Assembly (NCBI GenBank): GCA_003649845.1
Contig: QMTB01000022.1
Location: forward strand, 1-13,918
Direction of reading: 5' to 3'
DNA: 13,918 bases
From: Thermoplasmata archaeon
GTDB taxonomy: Archaea; Thermoplasmatota; E2; DHVEG-1
This document shows positions 1-6,601 of this stretch, piece by piece (within the stretch, counting starts at the first letter, position 1; every line of letters begins with the position of its first letter). Position numbers and translations under genes: made by a program. The notes beneath the pieces are model-generated. The model saw nothing but the letters and a program-made list of their open reading frames with translations, was not told where the DNA came from and did no database searches.

Positions 1-198
1 AGCAATGGTAAGATCGAGAAATGGTATGATACATATGAAAAGGTTAGGAAGGATTTTGATTCCTTCCAAGATTTTATTGATTGGTATAATACTGTTAGGC
101 CACATGAAAGTCTAGGTTGGAAGTATAATCATTTGGAGACTCCAGAAGAAGCCTTCTGGAGGAAACTACCAGAAGGATATCTCCTGGGTGTGTGGTGA
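1..198 (+). CDS. DDE transposase/integrase, C-terminal fragment (IS481/IS3-like)
   Basis: Open from the window edge to TGA at 196-198, giving 65 C-terminal residues. The fragment begins with SNGKIEKW; in rve-type integrase cores an N-G-x-I-E motif carries the third catalytic acid of the DDE triad, here Glu encoded at 16-18. It continues with DWYNTVRPHESLGW and ETPEEAFWRKL, the usual ending of IS481/IS3-like transposases (W-Y-N-x-x-R-P-H-x-S-L, then T-P-x-E-A-F). The protein would act in insertion-sequence transposition. Whether the element is intact cannot be judged, because its left part lies outside the window. No clear terminal inverted repeat could be assigned downstream, since the partner end is missing. 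The family is well supported; the exact IS family is not. Confidence 0.85.
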   Translation, partial: SNGKIEKWYDTYEKVRKDFDSFQDFIDWYNTVRPHESLGWKYNHLETPEEAFWRKLPEGYLLGVW

Positions 199-325
199 TA
201 AATTATTTGGGTGGTGATCTTGGATGAGAAAAAGGAAGAATAAATTAGTGGGAAATAATTTCGGGACTATACATTCATTTGTTTTTAGAAAAACCTTTAA
301 GTAAGAAATATCATCACACTAGTTG
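199..325. other. Intergenic region: presumed IS right flank and promoter of the next gene
   Basis: No ORF is visible. The right end of the insertion sequence should lie here, but its terminal repeat cannot be identified without the left end. The last 35 bases hold the TATA-like element of the following operon. Confidence 0.4.
294..303 (+). promoter_or_regulatory. TATA-like box of the membrane protein-RaSEA-trmI operon
   Basis: CCTTTAAGTA is centred about 28 bases before the ATG at 326. With the archaeal TATA-to-start-site distance of about 25 bases, transcription would begin at or within a few bases of the ATG. No Shine-Dalgarno sequence is visible, so the transcript is probably leaderless. 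This is inferred from spacing. Confidence 0.45.
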
Positions 326-1531
326 ATGGCTAAACGACGTAAAGAAATGGATGAGGAAGAGGATATAGATTTTCATCTACCAAAATTTGATGAAGAAAAA
401 TTTGTTAGAAAAGAGAAGGAGAAGATTAAAGTTACATTTATAGCTTTTATATTTGGAATATTTGTATCTATTATATCCTTTGGATTTTGGGCTTTGTTAC
501 ATGGAAATAATCTTAGATGGATACTAATATTATTATTTGCTTTATTTACTATATCCTGGCTCAAATATCTATTTATACGTTTAAATATAAATCTAGAGGA
601 TATTGATAAGAAAGGTATGCTAGGAGTGTATTCTACATATTTCTTCACCTGGCTTATTCTATTGGTAGTGCTTGTAAATCCTCCATTCTATGATGATACT
701 CCTCCACTTGTAGAAGTAGTTACATTGCCTAGTATGCAGGAACCTGGTGGCACAGTAGAGATAGTAGCTAGGATAACTGATAATGCAGGTATACAAAATA
801 TCTCCCTGGTTATAAATGGAAATGGAACCACTATGAAGATACCACCATCTCAGTATATATTTAATAACAGTATCTTCCAATATACATTCTATGGTCCAAC
901 ATCTATAAATGGAGAGATAGAATATAACTATAGTTTAATTGCTAAAGATATAAATGGTCATATAGTTGTTAAAAACGGTTCATTCTGGTATAGTAATGAT
1001 GCATTGAAGATTACAAGCTCTAAGCTAACAGATTTACTAAGTGGGGATACTATAAGTATAAAAGCAGATTCTAGGATAGCACCTTGGAATTTTAGAGTAT
1101 ACTATCAACTTGATAATGGTTCAGAGATTAACGTTAACCGTAATACCCCTGATGATAAAGAGAGATATATTACTACACCAGAATATGAAGGTTGGGAGCC
1201 ATTAAAAAACTATACTTTAACACTCCATGCAGAGGTTAGATATTACTTTGAAAATCTGCCAATAGAATTTTCAAATATCGTCACTGATACAACTATTTAT
1301 CATGTATCCACTGGAGATGATAATGATATAGGTAAGGAACCTCCTCTAGTTGAATATAATTATACTAGAGCATCTATTGGTAAAAAACAACTTCCTAATA
1401 CTCTAAATTATAAGTTACCCCATCCAACAAGGGTAATGGTACCAGGTTTCGACATAGTTTTACTAGTTTCTGCTATTGTTATAACAGGTTTTATCTTTAA
1501 ATATAGAAAGAAGGATAGACACTATAGATGA
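326..1531 (+). CDS. Membrane protein with large extracytoplasmic Ig-like region, hypothetical
   Basis: A 401-residue protein of no recognised family. The N-terminus (1-35) is charged and cytoplasmic, rich in Lys/Glu. Three hydrophobic segments follow at about 36-58, 63-85 and 101-119. A region of about 250 residues (120-373) has beta-strand-like patterning and many N-x-S/T sequons, with phrases such as EIVARITDNAGI that recall surface Ig/cadherin-like folds. One C-terminal membrane helix (376-392) is followed by a basic tail (KYRKKDRHYR). The topology suggests a surface-exposed domain tethered at both ends. ATG 326 is chosen over the adjacent TTG at 323 because the TATA-like box places a leaderless start there. 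Its stop overlaps the RaSEA start by 4 bases (ATGA), so the two are translationally coupled, although no functional link to tRNA modification is evident. Confidence 0.8.
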   Translation: MAKRRKEMDEEEDIDFHLPKFDEEKFVRKEKEKIKVTFIAFIFGIFVSIISFGFWALLHGNNLRWILILLFALFTISWLKYLFIRLNINLEDIDKKGMLGVYSTYFFTWLILLVVLVNPPFYDDTPPLVEVVTLPSMQEPGGTVEIVARITDNAGIQNISLVINGNGTTMKIPPSQYIFNNSIFQYTFYGPTSINGEIEYNYSLIAKDINGHIVVKNGSFWYSNDALKITSSKLTDLLSGDTISIKADSRIAPWNFRVYYQLDNGSEINVNRNTPDDKERYITTPEYEGWEPLKNYTLTLHAEVRYYFENLPIEFSNIVTDTTIYHVSTGDDNDIGKEPPLVEYNYTRASIGKKQLPNTLNYKLPHPTRVMVPGFDIVLLVSAIVITGFIFKYRKKDRHYR

Positions 1532-2556
1532 TAGCATCATGCTGTAAAACATTAAAACAAGATTTTAAGCCAAGGAAACACCCATTGGATAAACCAATTC
1601 GCTTTTGGTCCGAGAAGGATAACCTAGATGGAAATATTGTTGATACCTATGTTATAATTCTATATACAAGAGGATGTTCTTGGGCTTATAAATCTGGTTG
1701 CAGTATGTGTGGTTACTTCAATGATAGTGCATGGCGTGATATACCCAATGAGATGCTTATAAAACAGTTTAAAAATGCTTTACAAAACTATAATGGAGAG
1801 AAGATTTTAAAGATATTTACATCTGGTAGTTTCCTCGATGAAATAGAGATACCTAGAGTAGTAAGAGACACTATATTAAATATGATACCAGATGAAGTAG
1901 ATAGAATAATAGTAGAGTCAAGACCAGAATATATTATAGAGGAAACATTGATAGACATACAAGAGCATATAGATGATAAAGATTTTGAGATAGGAATTGG
2001 TTTAGAAACCAGTGATGATATAATTAGAAATAAAATAATCAATAAAGGATTTACCTTTAAAGATTATAGAGATGCTATAGATATAATTAAAAGATTTGGT
2101 TTTAGATCAAAAACATATATACTTATTAAACCTCCTTTTCTAACAGAGAGAAAATCTATAGAGGATAATATAAAAACTGTATATGATATACATCATCTAA
2201 CTGATACAATCTCTTTTAATCCCGTTTCTATACATGGGAGAACATTCGTAGAATACCTATGGAGGAATAATAGATATAGACCTCCATGGCTATGGAGTAT
2301 AATAGATATACTAGTTAAAAGTAAGGAGATAGTTGGAGATATAAGATTACAATGTGATATAGTTGGAGGAGGAAAAATAAGAGGAGCACATAACTGTTTC
2401 AATTGCGATAAAACTATAATACAAGCTATAACTAATTTCTCTCTATATCAAGATATAGATGTTTTCAAAGAACTATATTGCTCCTGTAGAGAGATATGGA
2501 TTGAACATCTAGAACTTGAACCTTTAAGCTTTGGTTCTCTACCAGATTATCCATAG
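1528..2556 (+). CDS. raSEA: Archaeosine synthase radical SAM subunit RaSEA
   Basis: A 342-residue radical SAM protein. The cluster motif is spaced C-x7-C-x2-C (Cys50, Cys58, Cys61 in TRGCSWAYKSGCSMCGY), the unusual spacing of the TIGR01210/Elp3-like group rather than the standard C-x3-C-x2-C. This family contains RaSEA, which with ArcS converts the lysine adduct of preQ0 at G15 of archaeal tRNAs to archaeosine by a radical lyase step. GIGLETSDD fits the radical SAM barrel, and a C-terminal set of cysteines (Cys290, Cys293, Cys318, Cys320) could bind metal. The start overlaps the upstream stop by 4 bases, and the stop sits inside the Shine-Dalgarno sequence of trmI. Its place beside another tRNA-modifying enzyme supports the call. 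ArcS and the transglycosylase are not in the window. Confidence 0.85.
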   Translation: MIASCCKTLKQDFKPRKHPLDKPIRFWSEKDNLDGNIVDTYVIILYTRGCSWAYKSGCSMCGYFNDSAWRDIPNEMLIKQFKNALQNYNGEKILKIFTSGSFLDEIEIPRVVRDTILNMIPDEVDRIIVESRPEYIIEETLIDIQEHIDDKDFEIGIGLETSDDIIRNKIINKGFTFKDYRDAIDIIKRFGFRSKTYILIKPPFLTERKSIEDNIKTVYDIHHLTDTISFNPVSIHGRTFVEYLWRNNRYRPPWLWSIIDILVKSKEIVGDIRLQCDIVGGGKIRGAHNCFNCDKTIIQAITNFSLYQDIDVFKELYCSCREIWIEHLELEPLSFGSLPDYP

Positions 2557-2562
2557 GAGGAG
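2555..2562 (+). promoter_or_regulatory. Shine-Dalgarno sequence setting the trmI start
   Basis: AGGAGGAG lies 7 bases before ATG 2570 and overlaps the RaSEA stop codon (TAG, 2554-2556). It favours ATG 2570 over the longer reading frame that opens at 2531 within RaSEA. Confidence 0.75.
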
Positions 2563-2569
2563 ATTAACC

Positions 2570-3337
2570 ATGGTAGAATCTATTGGAGAAGGAGAGATAG
2601 TTGTAATGATAGATGAAAAATATAGGAAATACCTAGTTAATACAAGTTGGGATACAAGGAAGATTAGAGGAGTAGGTGTTATAGATCCACATATACTATT
2701 AGGTATAAACTATGGGTCTCAAGTTACCATTGGAAATAAAAATTTCTGGGTTTTTAGAGCCTCTTTAATAGATAAATTAAATGCTCTAAAGAGAAAATCG
2801 CAGATTATAATACCAAAAGATATAGGAGTTATAATTGTAAACTGTGGTATTGAAACCGGTCGAATAGTATTAGAAGCAGGTATAGGATCAGGTTCTCTAA
2901 CTATAGCTCTTGCAACTGCTGTAGCTCCAACAGGTAAAGTAATATCTTATGATATAAGAGCGGATTTCATAGAACATGCTATGTCTAATATAGAGAATGC
3001 TGGATTAAAAGAATATGTAACACCTGTATTGAAAGATGTTACTAAAGGCATAGATGAAAAGAATTTAGATGCAATTATACTTGATATACCTAATCCATGG
3101 GATGCTATAGAACATGTACATAATGCTTTAAAACCAGGCGGTTATCTTTGTTCCTATTCTCCTTTAACCTCACAGGTAGAGAAAACAGTGAAAACACTAT
3201 GGGAATATCCCTTTATAGGTATAAAAACATTAGAAACATTGCAGAGGGAGATAGTTGTTAATAAAATGGGTCTTAGGCCTAGTTTCGATATGTTAGGACA
3301 TACAGGTTATATCACCTTCGCTCGGAAGATCCTGTAG
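2570..3337 (+). CDS. trmI: tRNA (adenine-N1)-methyltransferase TrmI
   Basis: A 255-residue SAM-dependent methyltransferase of the TrmI/Gcd14 family, which makes m1A at position 58 (and 57 in some archaea) of the tRNA T-loop. The N-terminal small beta domain (about 5-65) precedes the Rossmann-like domain. Motif I is EAGIGSGSLT (102-111), the acidic end of strand 2 lies in SYDIR (126-130), and the family-specific DIPNPWD (172-178) follows; KPGGYL (188-193) and the closing HTGYITFARK (244-253) are also typical. ATG 2570 is chosen because of the strong Shine-Dalgarno sequence and because the longer frame's extra residues are unlike the family. It is third in an operon with RaSEA. The 3' end overlaps the convergent dUTPase gene by 26 bases. 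Confidence 0.92.
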   Translation: MVESIGEGEIVVMIDEKYRKYLVNTSWDTRKIRGVGVIDPHILLGINYGSQVTIGNKNFWVFRASLIDKLNALKRKSQIIIPKDIGVIIVNCGIETGRIVLEAGIGSGSLTIALATAVAPTGKVISYDIRADFIEHAMSNIENAGLKEYVTPVLKDVTKGIDEKNLDAIILDIPNPWDAIEHVHNALKPGGYLCSYSPLTSQVEKTVKTLWEYPFIGIKTLETLQREIVVNKMGLRPSFDMLGHTGYITFARKIL

Positions 3338-3812
3338 CTTCTAATTTTATACCTCTCTGATTTTGAAATCTCCCTGATTTCTTATCATATAACTCTGATG
3401 GCTTAGTAAGTAACTCTTCGAAAACTATCTGACAAAATCTCTCGCCAATAGGTATCTCAACTTCTCTATCCTTTGCATTGAAACAGCTAATAGTAAGAGT
3501 TCCATGGAAACCGGCATCTACTTTACCGAAGCTGCTTAGTATACCTTTTCTGGCATAACTTGATCTAATCCAGAGTTGACCTGTAATTTTAGAACCCATC
3601 TTAACATATTCTTTTGTACTTATTGCAAACCAAGTGAGAGCTGGTATAACAGCTACACCGTTAGTAATCCTCTGATCCTCCTTTGGAATATAAATCTCTT
3701 CTATAGATAGATCATATCCATTAGGAGTTAAAGACTTCTCATAGAAAGGCTCGATATCTAATTCTCCTTCCTCCATATACCTCTTAATATCAACATCTGA
3801 TAGTACGCTCAC
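3312..3812 (-). CDS. dut: dUTPase, archaeal dCTP deaminase-like fold
   Basis: A 166-residue protein of the dCTP deaminase/dUTPase superfamily. Motifs include PNGYDL (30-35), WIRSSYARKG (81-90), KVDAGFHGTL (97-106), EIPIGERFCQIVF (119-131) and a C-terminal SGRFQNQRG (146-154). In dCTP deaminases the motif after D-x-G-x-x-G contains a catalytic Glu (Glu138 of E. coli Dcd, in L-E-F-Y-N); here the aligned residue is Ser109 (TISCFNA). Archaeal dUTPases lack that Glu and read L-T-L-M-L-Y-N-A, a close match. I therefore favour dUTP hydrolysis to dUMP plus PPi over deamination, though automated annotation may say dCTP deaminase. The start is GTG; AAGGAG just upstream is unusually close, but no better in-frame start fits the family N-terminus. 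It lies 19 bases after the cyclophilin stop, so co-transcription is likely. Confidence 0.85.
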   Translation of the reverse strand: MSVLSDVDIKRYMEEGELDIEPFYEKSLTPNGYDLSIEEIYIPKEDQRITNGVAVIPALTWFAISTKEYVKMGSKITGQLWIRSSYARKGILSSFGKVDAGFHGTLTISCFNAKDREVEIPIGERFCQIVFEELLTKPSELYDKKSGRFQNQRGIKLEATGSSERR

Positions 3813-3831
3813 CTCTCCTTCACCCCTAGTT

Positions 3832-4503
3832 TTAATCAGGATAGACGATGGTTATGCTATTAATTATTACATCATCAACAGGCCAATCGCTCATACCATA
3901 CTTTGTAGTGGTATCAACTGATGCTATAGCTCTAACAACATCCATACCGTCAATAACCTTACCAAAAGCAGCATACTGCTCATCTAACTGATGTTGCGCT
4001 CCATCACATATAAAAAATTGGCTTGTAGCACTATTTGGATCCATTGTTCTAGCCATAGATATAGCTCCATCGACATGTGTAACCTCTGGGTTTGTTTCAA
4101 GTTTTATTGGCCCATAAGGATCTTTTTTCATTGTACCATTAGGATAGAAACCGCCGCCTTGTATCATGAAATCATCTATTACTCTATGAAATACTAAGCC
4201 GTTATAGAATCCATCATTTGTTAGTTTAATAAAATTAGCAGTAGTATTAGGCATCTTATCTGTATATAGCTCTACTCTAATAGTGCCCATGGAGGTATCG
4301 ATTACTGCTACAGGGTAATTTGAAGTAGTAGTACCATTATTAGAGGAACTATTATTTGAAGTCATCCCTAGTAGTAGGAAACCTGCTATTATAAATATAA
4401 CTCCTATAACTCCTGCTATAATGGCAAAGGTTTTCCATTGAACTTTTGTTTTCTGTTTGACAGGATTAGCTCTTTTTCTACTAGTAGTTTTCCTATGGCT
4501 CAT
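3832..4503 (-). CDS. Membrane-anchored cyclophilin-type peptidyl-prolyl isomerase
   Basis: A 223-residue protein. The N-terminus is Lys/Arg-rich (1-24), followed by one transmembrane helix (about 25-47), an Asn/Ser/Thr-rich linker (48-63) and a complete cyclophilin domain (64-223). Signature motifs are VFHRVIDDFMIQGG (104-117, catalytic Arg107), SQFFI (161-165) and LDEQYAAFGKV (173-183). The Trp that binds cyclosporin in human CypA is Gln172 here, as is common in prokaryotic cyclophilins. The positive-inside rule predicts an exported domain that isomerises Xaa-Pro bonds of secreted or surface proteins, which fits the many secreted proteins nearby. ATG 4503 is preceded by a TATA-like box but no clear Shine-Dalgarno sequence. 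It is followed closely by the dUTPase gene. Confidence 0.92.
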   Translation of the reverse strand: MSHRKTTSRKRANPVKQKTKVQWKTFAIIAGVIGVIFIIAGFLLLGMTSNNSSSNNGTTTSNYPVAVIDTSMGTIRVELYTDKMPNTTANFIKLTNDGFYNGLVFHRVIDDFMIQGGGFYPNGTMKKDPYGPIKLETNPEVTHVDGAISMARTMDPNSATSQFFICDGAQHQLDEQYAAFGKVIDGMDVVRAIASVDTTTKYGMSDWPVDDVIINSITIVYPD

Positions 4504-4534
4504 AGAGTAGAGATAGAATATTTACTAGATAAGT

Positions 4535-4547
4535 GTTTTTAAATAAA
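4535..4547 (-). promoter_or_regulatory. TATA-like box of the cyclophilin-dUTPase operon
   Basis: Read on the minus strand, TTTATTTAAAAAC is centred about 38 bases before ATG 4503. This predicts a leader of only about 10-12 bases. It is inferred from composition and spacing. Confidence 0.4.
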
Positions 4548-4581
4548 GCTTAGATTAAAATATGAAATCGATGTGTTTCCC

Positions 4582-5030
4582 TCATTTTACTATTAGATAT
4601 AGTATTCTTCCTAATAAAGTAGATAATTTGTATTCACCTGGGAACCGTAATGGGGATGATGATATTAGCCTATACTTTGGCATACTAACCTCTAAAGTAC
4701 TCAATCTGATTCTAAACCATAGATGTCTTTGGTTTTAGCTTGGATAGTAAAGCTACCTTTATGATTCCATGTGTGGTTTAGTGTTATGGTTTCTCCAGAA
4801 TGATATGGTCCTATCCATCCAGTGTGAGAACCATCACCCCATTTGATATAATAAAATATGTTGTCATTGTTTCTATCTATTGCAGTAATAGTATAGCTAT
4901 ATTTTTCTCCAATTTTGCCATTGCTGGGACCGTTAATAGTGGGTTTATCTGGTGGAATATTACCATGTCCAAAAACATAAAGATAACCATAAGGATACCC
5001 AGTTTCATTTGCAGAAGAAGAACCAATATA
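4582..5030 (-). pseudogene. Out-of-frame 3' part of the propeller gene (final blade and PKD-like domain)
   Basis: The propeller reading frame stops at TGA 5005-5007, but the protein clearly continues in another frame from about 5030. It reads GSSSANETGYPYGYLYVFGHG, which finishes the eighth blade, then a PPDKPTINGPSNG linker and an Ig/PKD-like domain with IKWGDGSHTGWIGPY and TWNHKGSFTIQAKTKD. This frame stops at TGA 4701-4703 just after GLESD. A further one-base shift there restores DWSTLEVSMPK, a common way for such archaeal PKD-like domains to end, and runs on to TGA 4582-4584. So two disruptions seem to separate this tail from the parent gene. It could be real decay or assembly error; the neighbouring genes are all intact. 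Confidence 0.75.
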
Positions 5031-6351
5031 TTACTCCATCTTCACCTATACAAGGCGAGGAATCAACCCACTCATTAGCTATTCTTTGTCGCCATCGTTC
5101 TGTTCCATCTGGGTTGATAGCTATAATATCACCACCACTGGTTTTACCTATATTAGTACCAACATAGATTATACCATCACTGGAGATTGCTGGGCTAGAT
5201 TGATGTATATGTTGATTTTTACCGAGGTTGAAACTCCATTTAATTGTTCCATCAGGATTAATAGCATAGAGTTTATCTCCACCAACATAGATGGTTCCAT
5301 CTGGTCCAATAGATGGGTTGGTTTCTGTCCCACTTCCTACTTTACACTTCCATTTCAATGTACCATTGGGATACAAAGCGTATAGGTAGTCATCCCATGA
5401 TCCTATGTATATGGTTCCATCTTTGTCTATGGATGGTGGTCCTTTGACGTAGTGTCCTGTTTTGTATCGCCATTTTAGTGTTCCATTTGAATTAATAGCG
5501 TAGAAATAGGTGTCTCCTGATCCTATGTATATGGTTCCTTCATCACCTAGTGCTGGATCAGAAGTTATCTTATAACCTGTTTGATAACACCATTTAACAG
5601 TACCATCAGGGTTAATAGCATAAACCTTATTTCCCATTGTACCGGTATAAATGGTACCGTCATCCCCAATAACAGGGGAGGAAGAAGTGGTACCGATTTC
5701 AGTCTTCCATTTTAAATGTCCATCACTATTAACAGCATATAGGTAACCATCATAAGAACCAACATATATGGTATCATCACTACCTATAGCAGGTGAAGAT
5801 AATATGATACCACCCGTCTTATAACGCCACTTTAAAGTACCATCCGGGTTAACAGCATACAAATACCAATCACCGCAACCAAAATAAACAACACCATTAT
5901 CATCAACTACAATACCAGCATCAATACCATTCTCCACCCTGAATTTCCATAGTATAGCACCATTATTATCACTGGTACTATAAGGACTAAGACTGGTATG
6001 CTTGGTGTCATGACACTTCATAGGCCAAGGAGAATCCATAAGACCATCATCAGATACTACACTGTGAGAACAAACACTGGAATCCTCAACGTTACTAGAA
6101 TTGGTATGAGGATCGACGTTTTTTTCACTTTGAATCGTTCCTTCTCTCATACCCTCTAGATAATATTTTATCCTCTCACTACTATTGAATAGTGGACTAT
6201 AACATTTAAAAGCAACCTCCCTAACTAGAAGATCATTAGAATCATTAGGGTTAATTCTATTAGATGCATCTGTATTAGATGGAGAGAAAGTAGGTATTAA
6301 CATTAGTAGAATTGTTAGATAACATAGTTTTATGATTTGTTTTCTATTCAT
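5005..6351 (-). CDS. Secreted PQQ-type beta-propeller protein, truncated by frameshift
   Basis: Encodes 448 residues. A signal peptide (about 1-30, MNRKQIIKLCYLTILLMLIP) is followed by a low-complexity stretch. SPWPMKCHDTKHTSLSPY (about 107-124) is the usual lead-in to PQQ/BamB-like propellers. From about 134 come eight blades of about 38 residues with the pattern IYVGS-x-D-G-x-LYAINPDGT-x-KW. The eighth blade is cut by a TGA in a shifted frame. The missing half-blade and a PKD-like domain lie downstream out of frame, so this CDS is the 5' part of a broken gene. The fold would be extracytoplasmic; no enzymatic PQQ-binding residues can be claimed, and the function is unknown. ATG 6351 (preceded by GAGGG) is preferred to ATG 6387 because it begins directly with the signal peptide. 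Confidence 0.8.
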   Translation of the reverse strand: MNRKQIIKLCYLTILLMLIPTFSPSNTDASNRINPNDSNDLLVREVAFKCYSPLFNSSERIKYYLEGMREGTIQSEKNVDPHTNSSNVEDSSVCSHSVVSDDGLMDSPWPMKCHDTKHTSLSPYSTSDNNGAILWKFRVENGIDAGIVVDDNGVVYFGCGDWYLYAVNPDGTLKWRYKTGGIILSSPAIGSDDTIYVGSYDGYLYAVNSDGHLKWKTEIGTTSSSPVIGDDGTIYTGTMGNKVYAINPDGTVKWCYQTGYKITSDPALGDEGTIYIGSGDTYFYAINSNGTLKWRYKTGHYVKGPPSIDKDGTIYIGSWDDYLYALYPNGTLKWKCKVGSGTETNPSIGPDGTIYVGGDKLYAINPDGTIKWSFNLGKNQHIHQSSPAISSDGIIYVGTNIGKTSGGDIIAINPDGTERWRQRIANEWVDSSPCIGEDGVIYWFFFCK

Positions 6352-6385
6352 ATACCCTCTAACCCTAAAAATATAATGAACAATC

Positions 6386-6401
6386 ATTTATAAAAATAAT
6401 T
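6386..6401 (-). promoter_or_regulatory. TATA-like box of the propeller gene
   Basis: On the minus strand AATTATTTTTATAAAT lies about 40 bases before ATG 6351. It would give a short leader that includes the GAGGG ribosome-binding sequence. Inferred from spacing. Confidence 0.35.
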
Positions 6402-6567
6402 CCATTAGATTAAAATAGAATTTTCTTAAAAGATTTTTATGTATAGATTGAAATGTGTAGATTGGAAAGAAAAAAAATTGTTTTTCTAATGGAGAAACAG
6501 TTATTCTGATAATTCATGAATAAGGTTAGTACAATCTATTTTCACTTTTAACCACCCCCTAGGGAAG

Positions 6568-6579
6568 ATTTAATAATCA
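6568..6579 (+). promoter_or_regulatory. TATA-like box of the nre-SPL operon
   Basis: GATTTAATAATC is centred about 28 bases before the GTG start at 6602. The spacing fits a leaderless transcript beginning near the start codon. No Shine-Dalgarno sequence is present. Confidence 0.45.
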
Positions 6580-6601
6580 GAAGAACTGTTTTTTATATTT
6601 A

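Noticed and set aside
2531..2569. Longer start for trmI inside the RaSEA gene
   Set aside because: The extra residues do not resemble the TrmI N-terminus, and a strong Shine-Dalgarno sequence precedes ATG 2570.
4800..5385. Several plus-strand reading frames of 70-100 residues opposite the propeller gene
   Set aside because: They lie antisense to repeated propeller codons, show Ser/Thr/Tyr/Cys-rich low-complexity translations and have no ribosome-binding site. They are shadows of the minus-strand gene and its tail.
5030..5960. Recurring DNA motifs such as ATATATGGTTCC-like words, as a possible repeat array
   Set aside because: The period is about 114-120 bases and is explained by the roughly 38-residue propeller blades. 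There are no spacers of constant length as in CRISPR.
6444..6464. Direct repeat TAGATTG, 14 bases apart, as a regulatory site
   Set aside because: Seven-base repeats are common by chance in such AT-rich sequence and nothing else supports it.
6468..6487. AGAAAAA/TTTTTCT inverted repeat as a terminator or operator
   Set aside because: It consists of A and T runs in AT-rich intergenic DNA between two divergent promoters, where a terminator is not expected. Too weak to claim.
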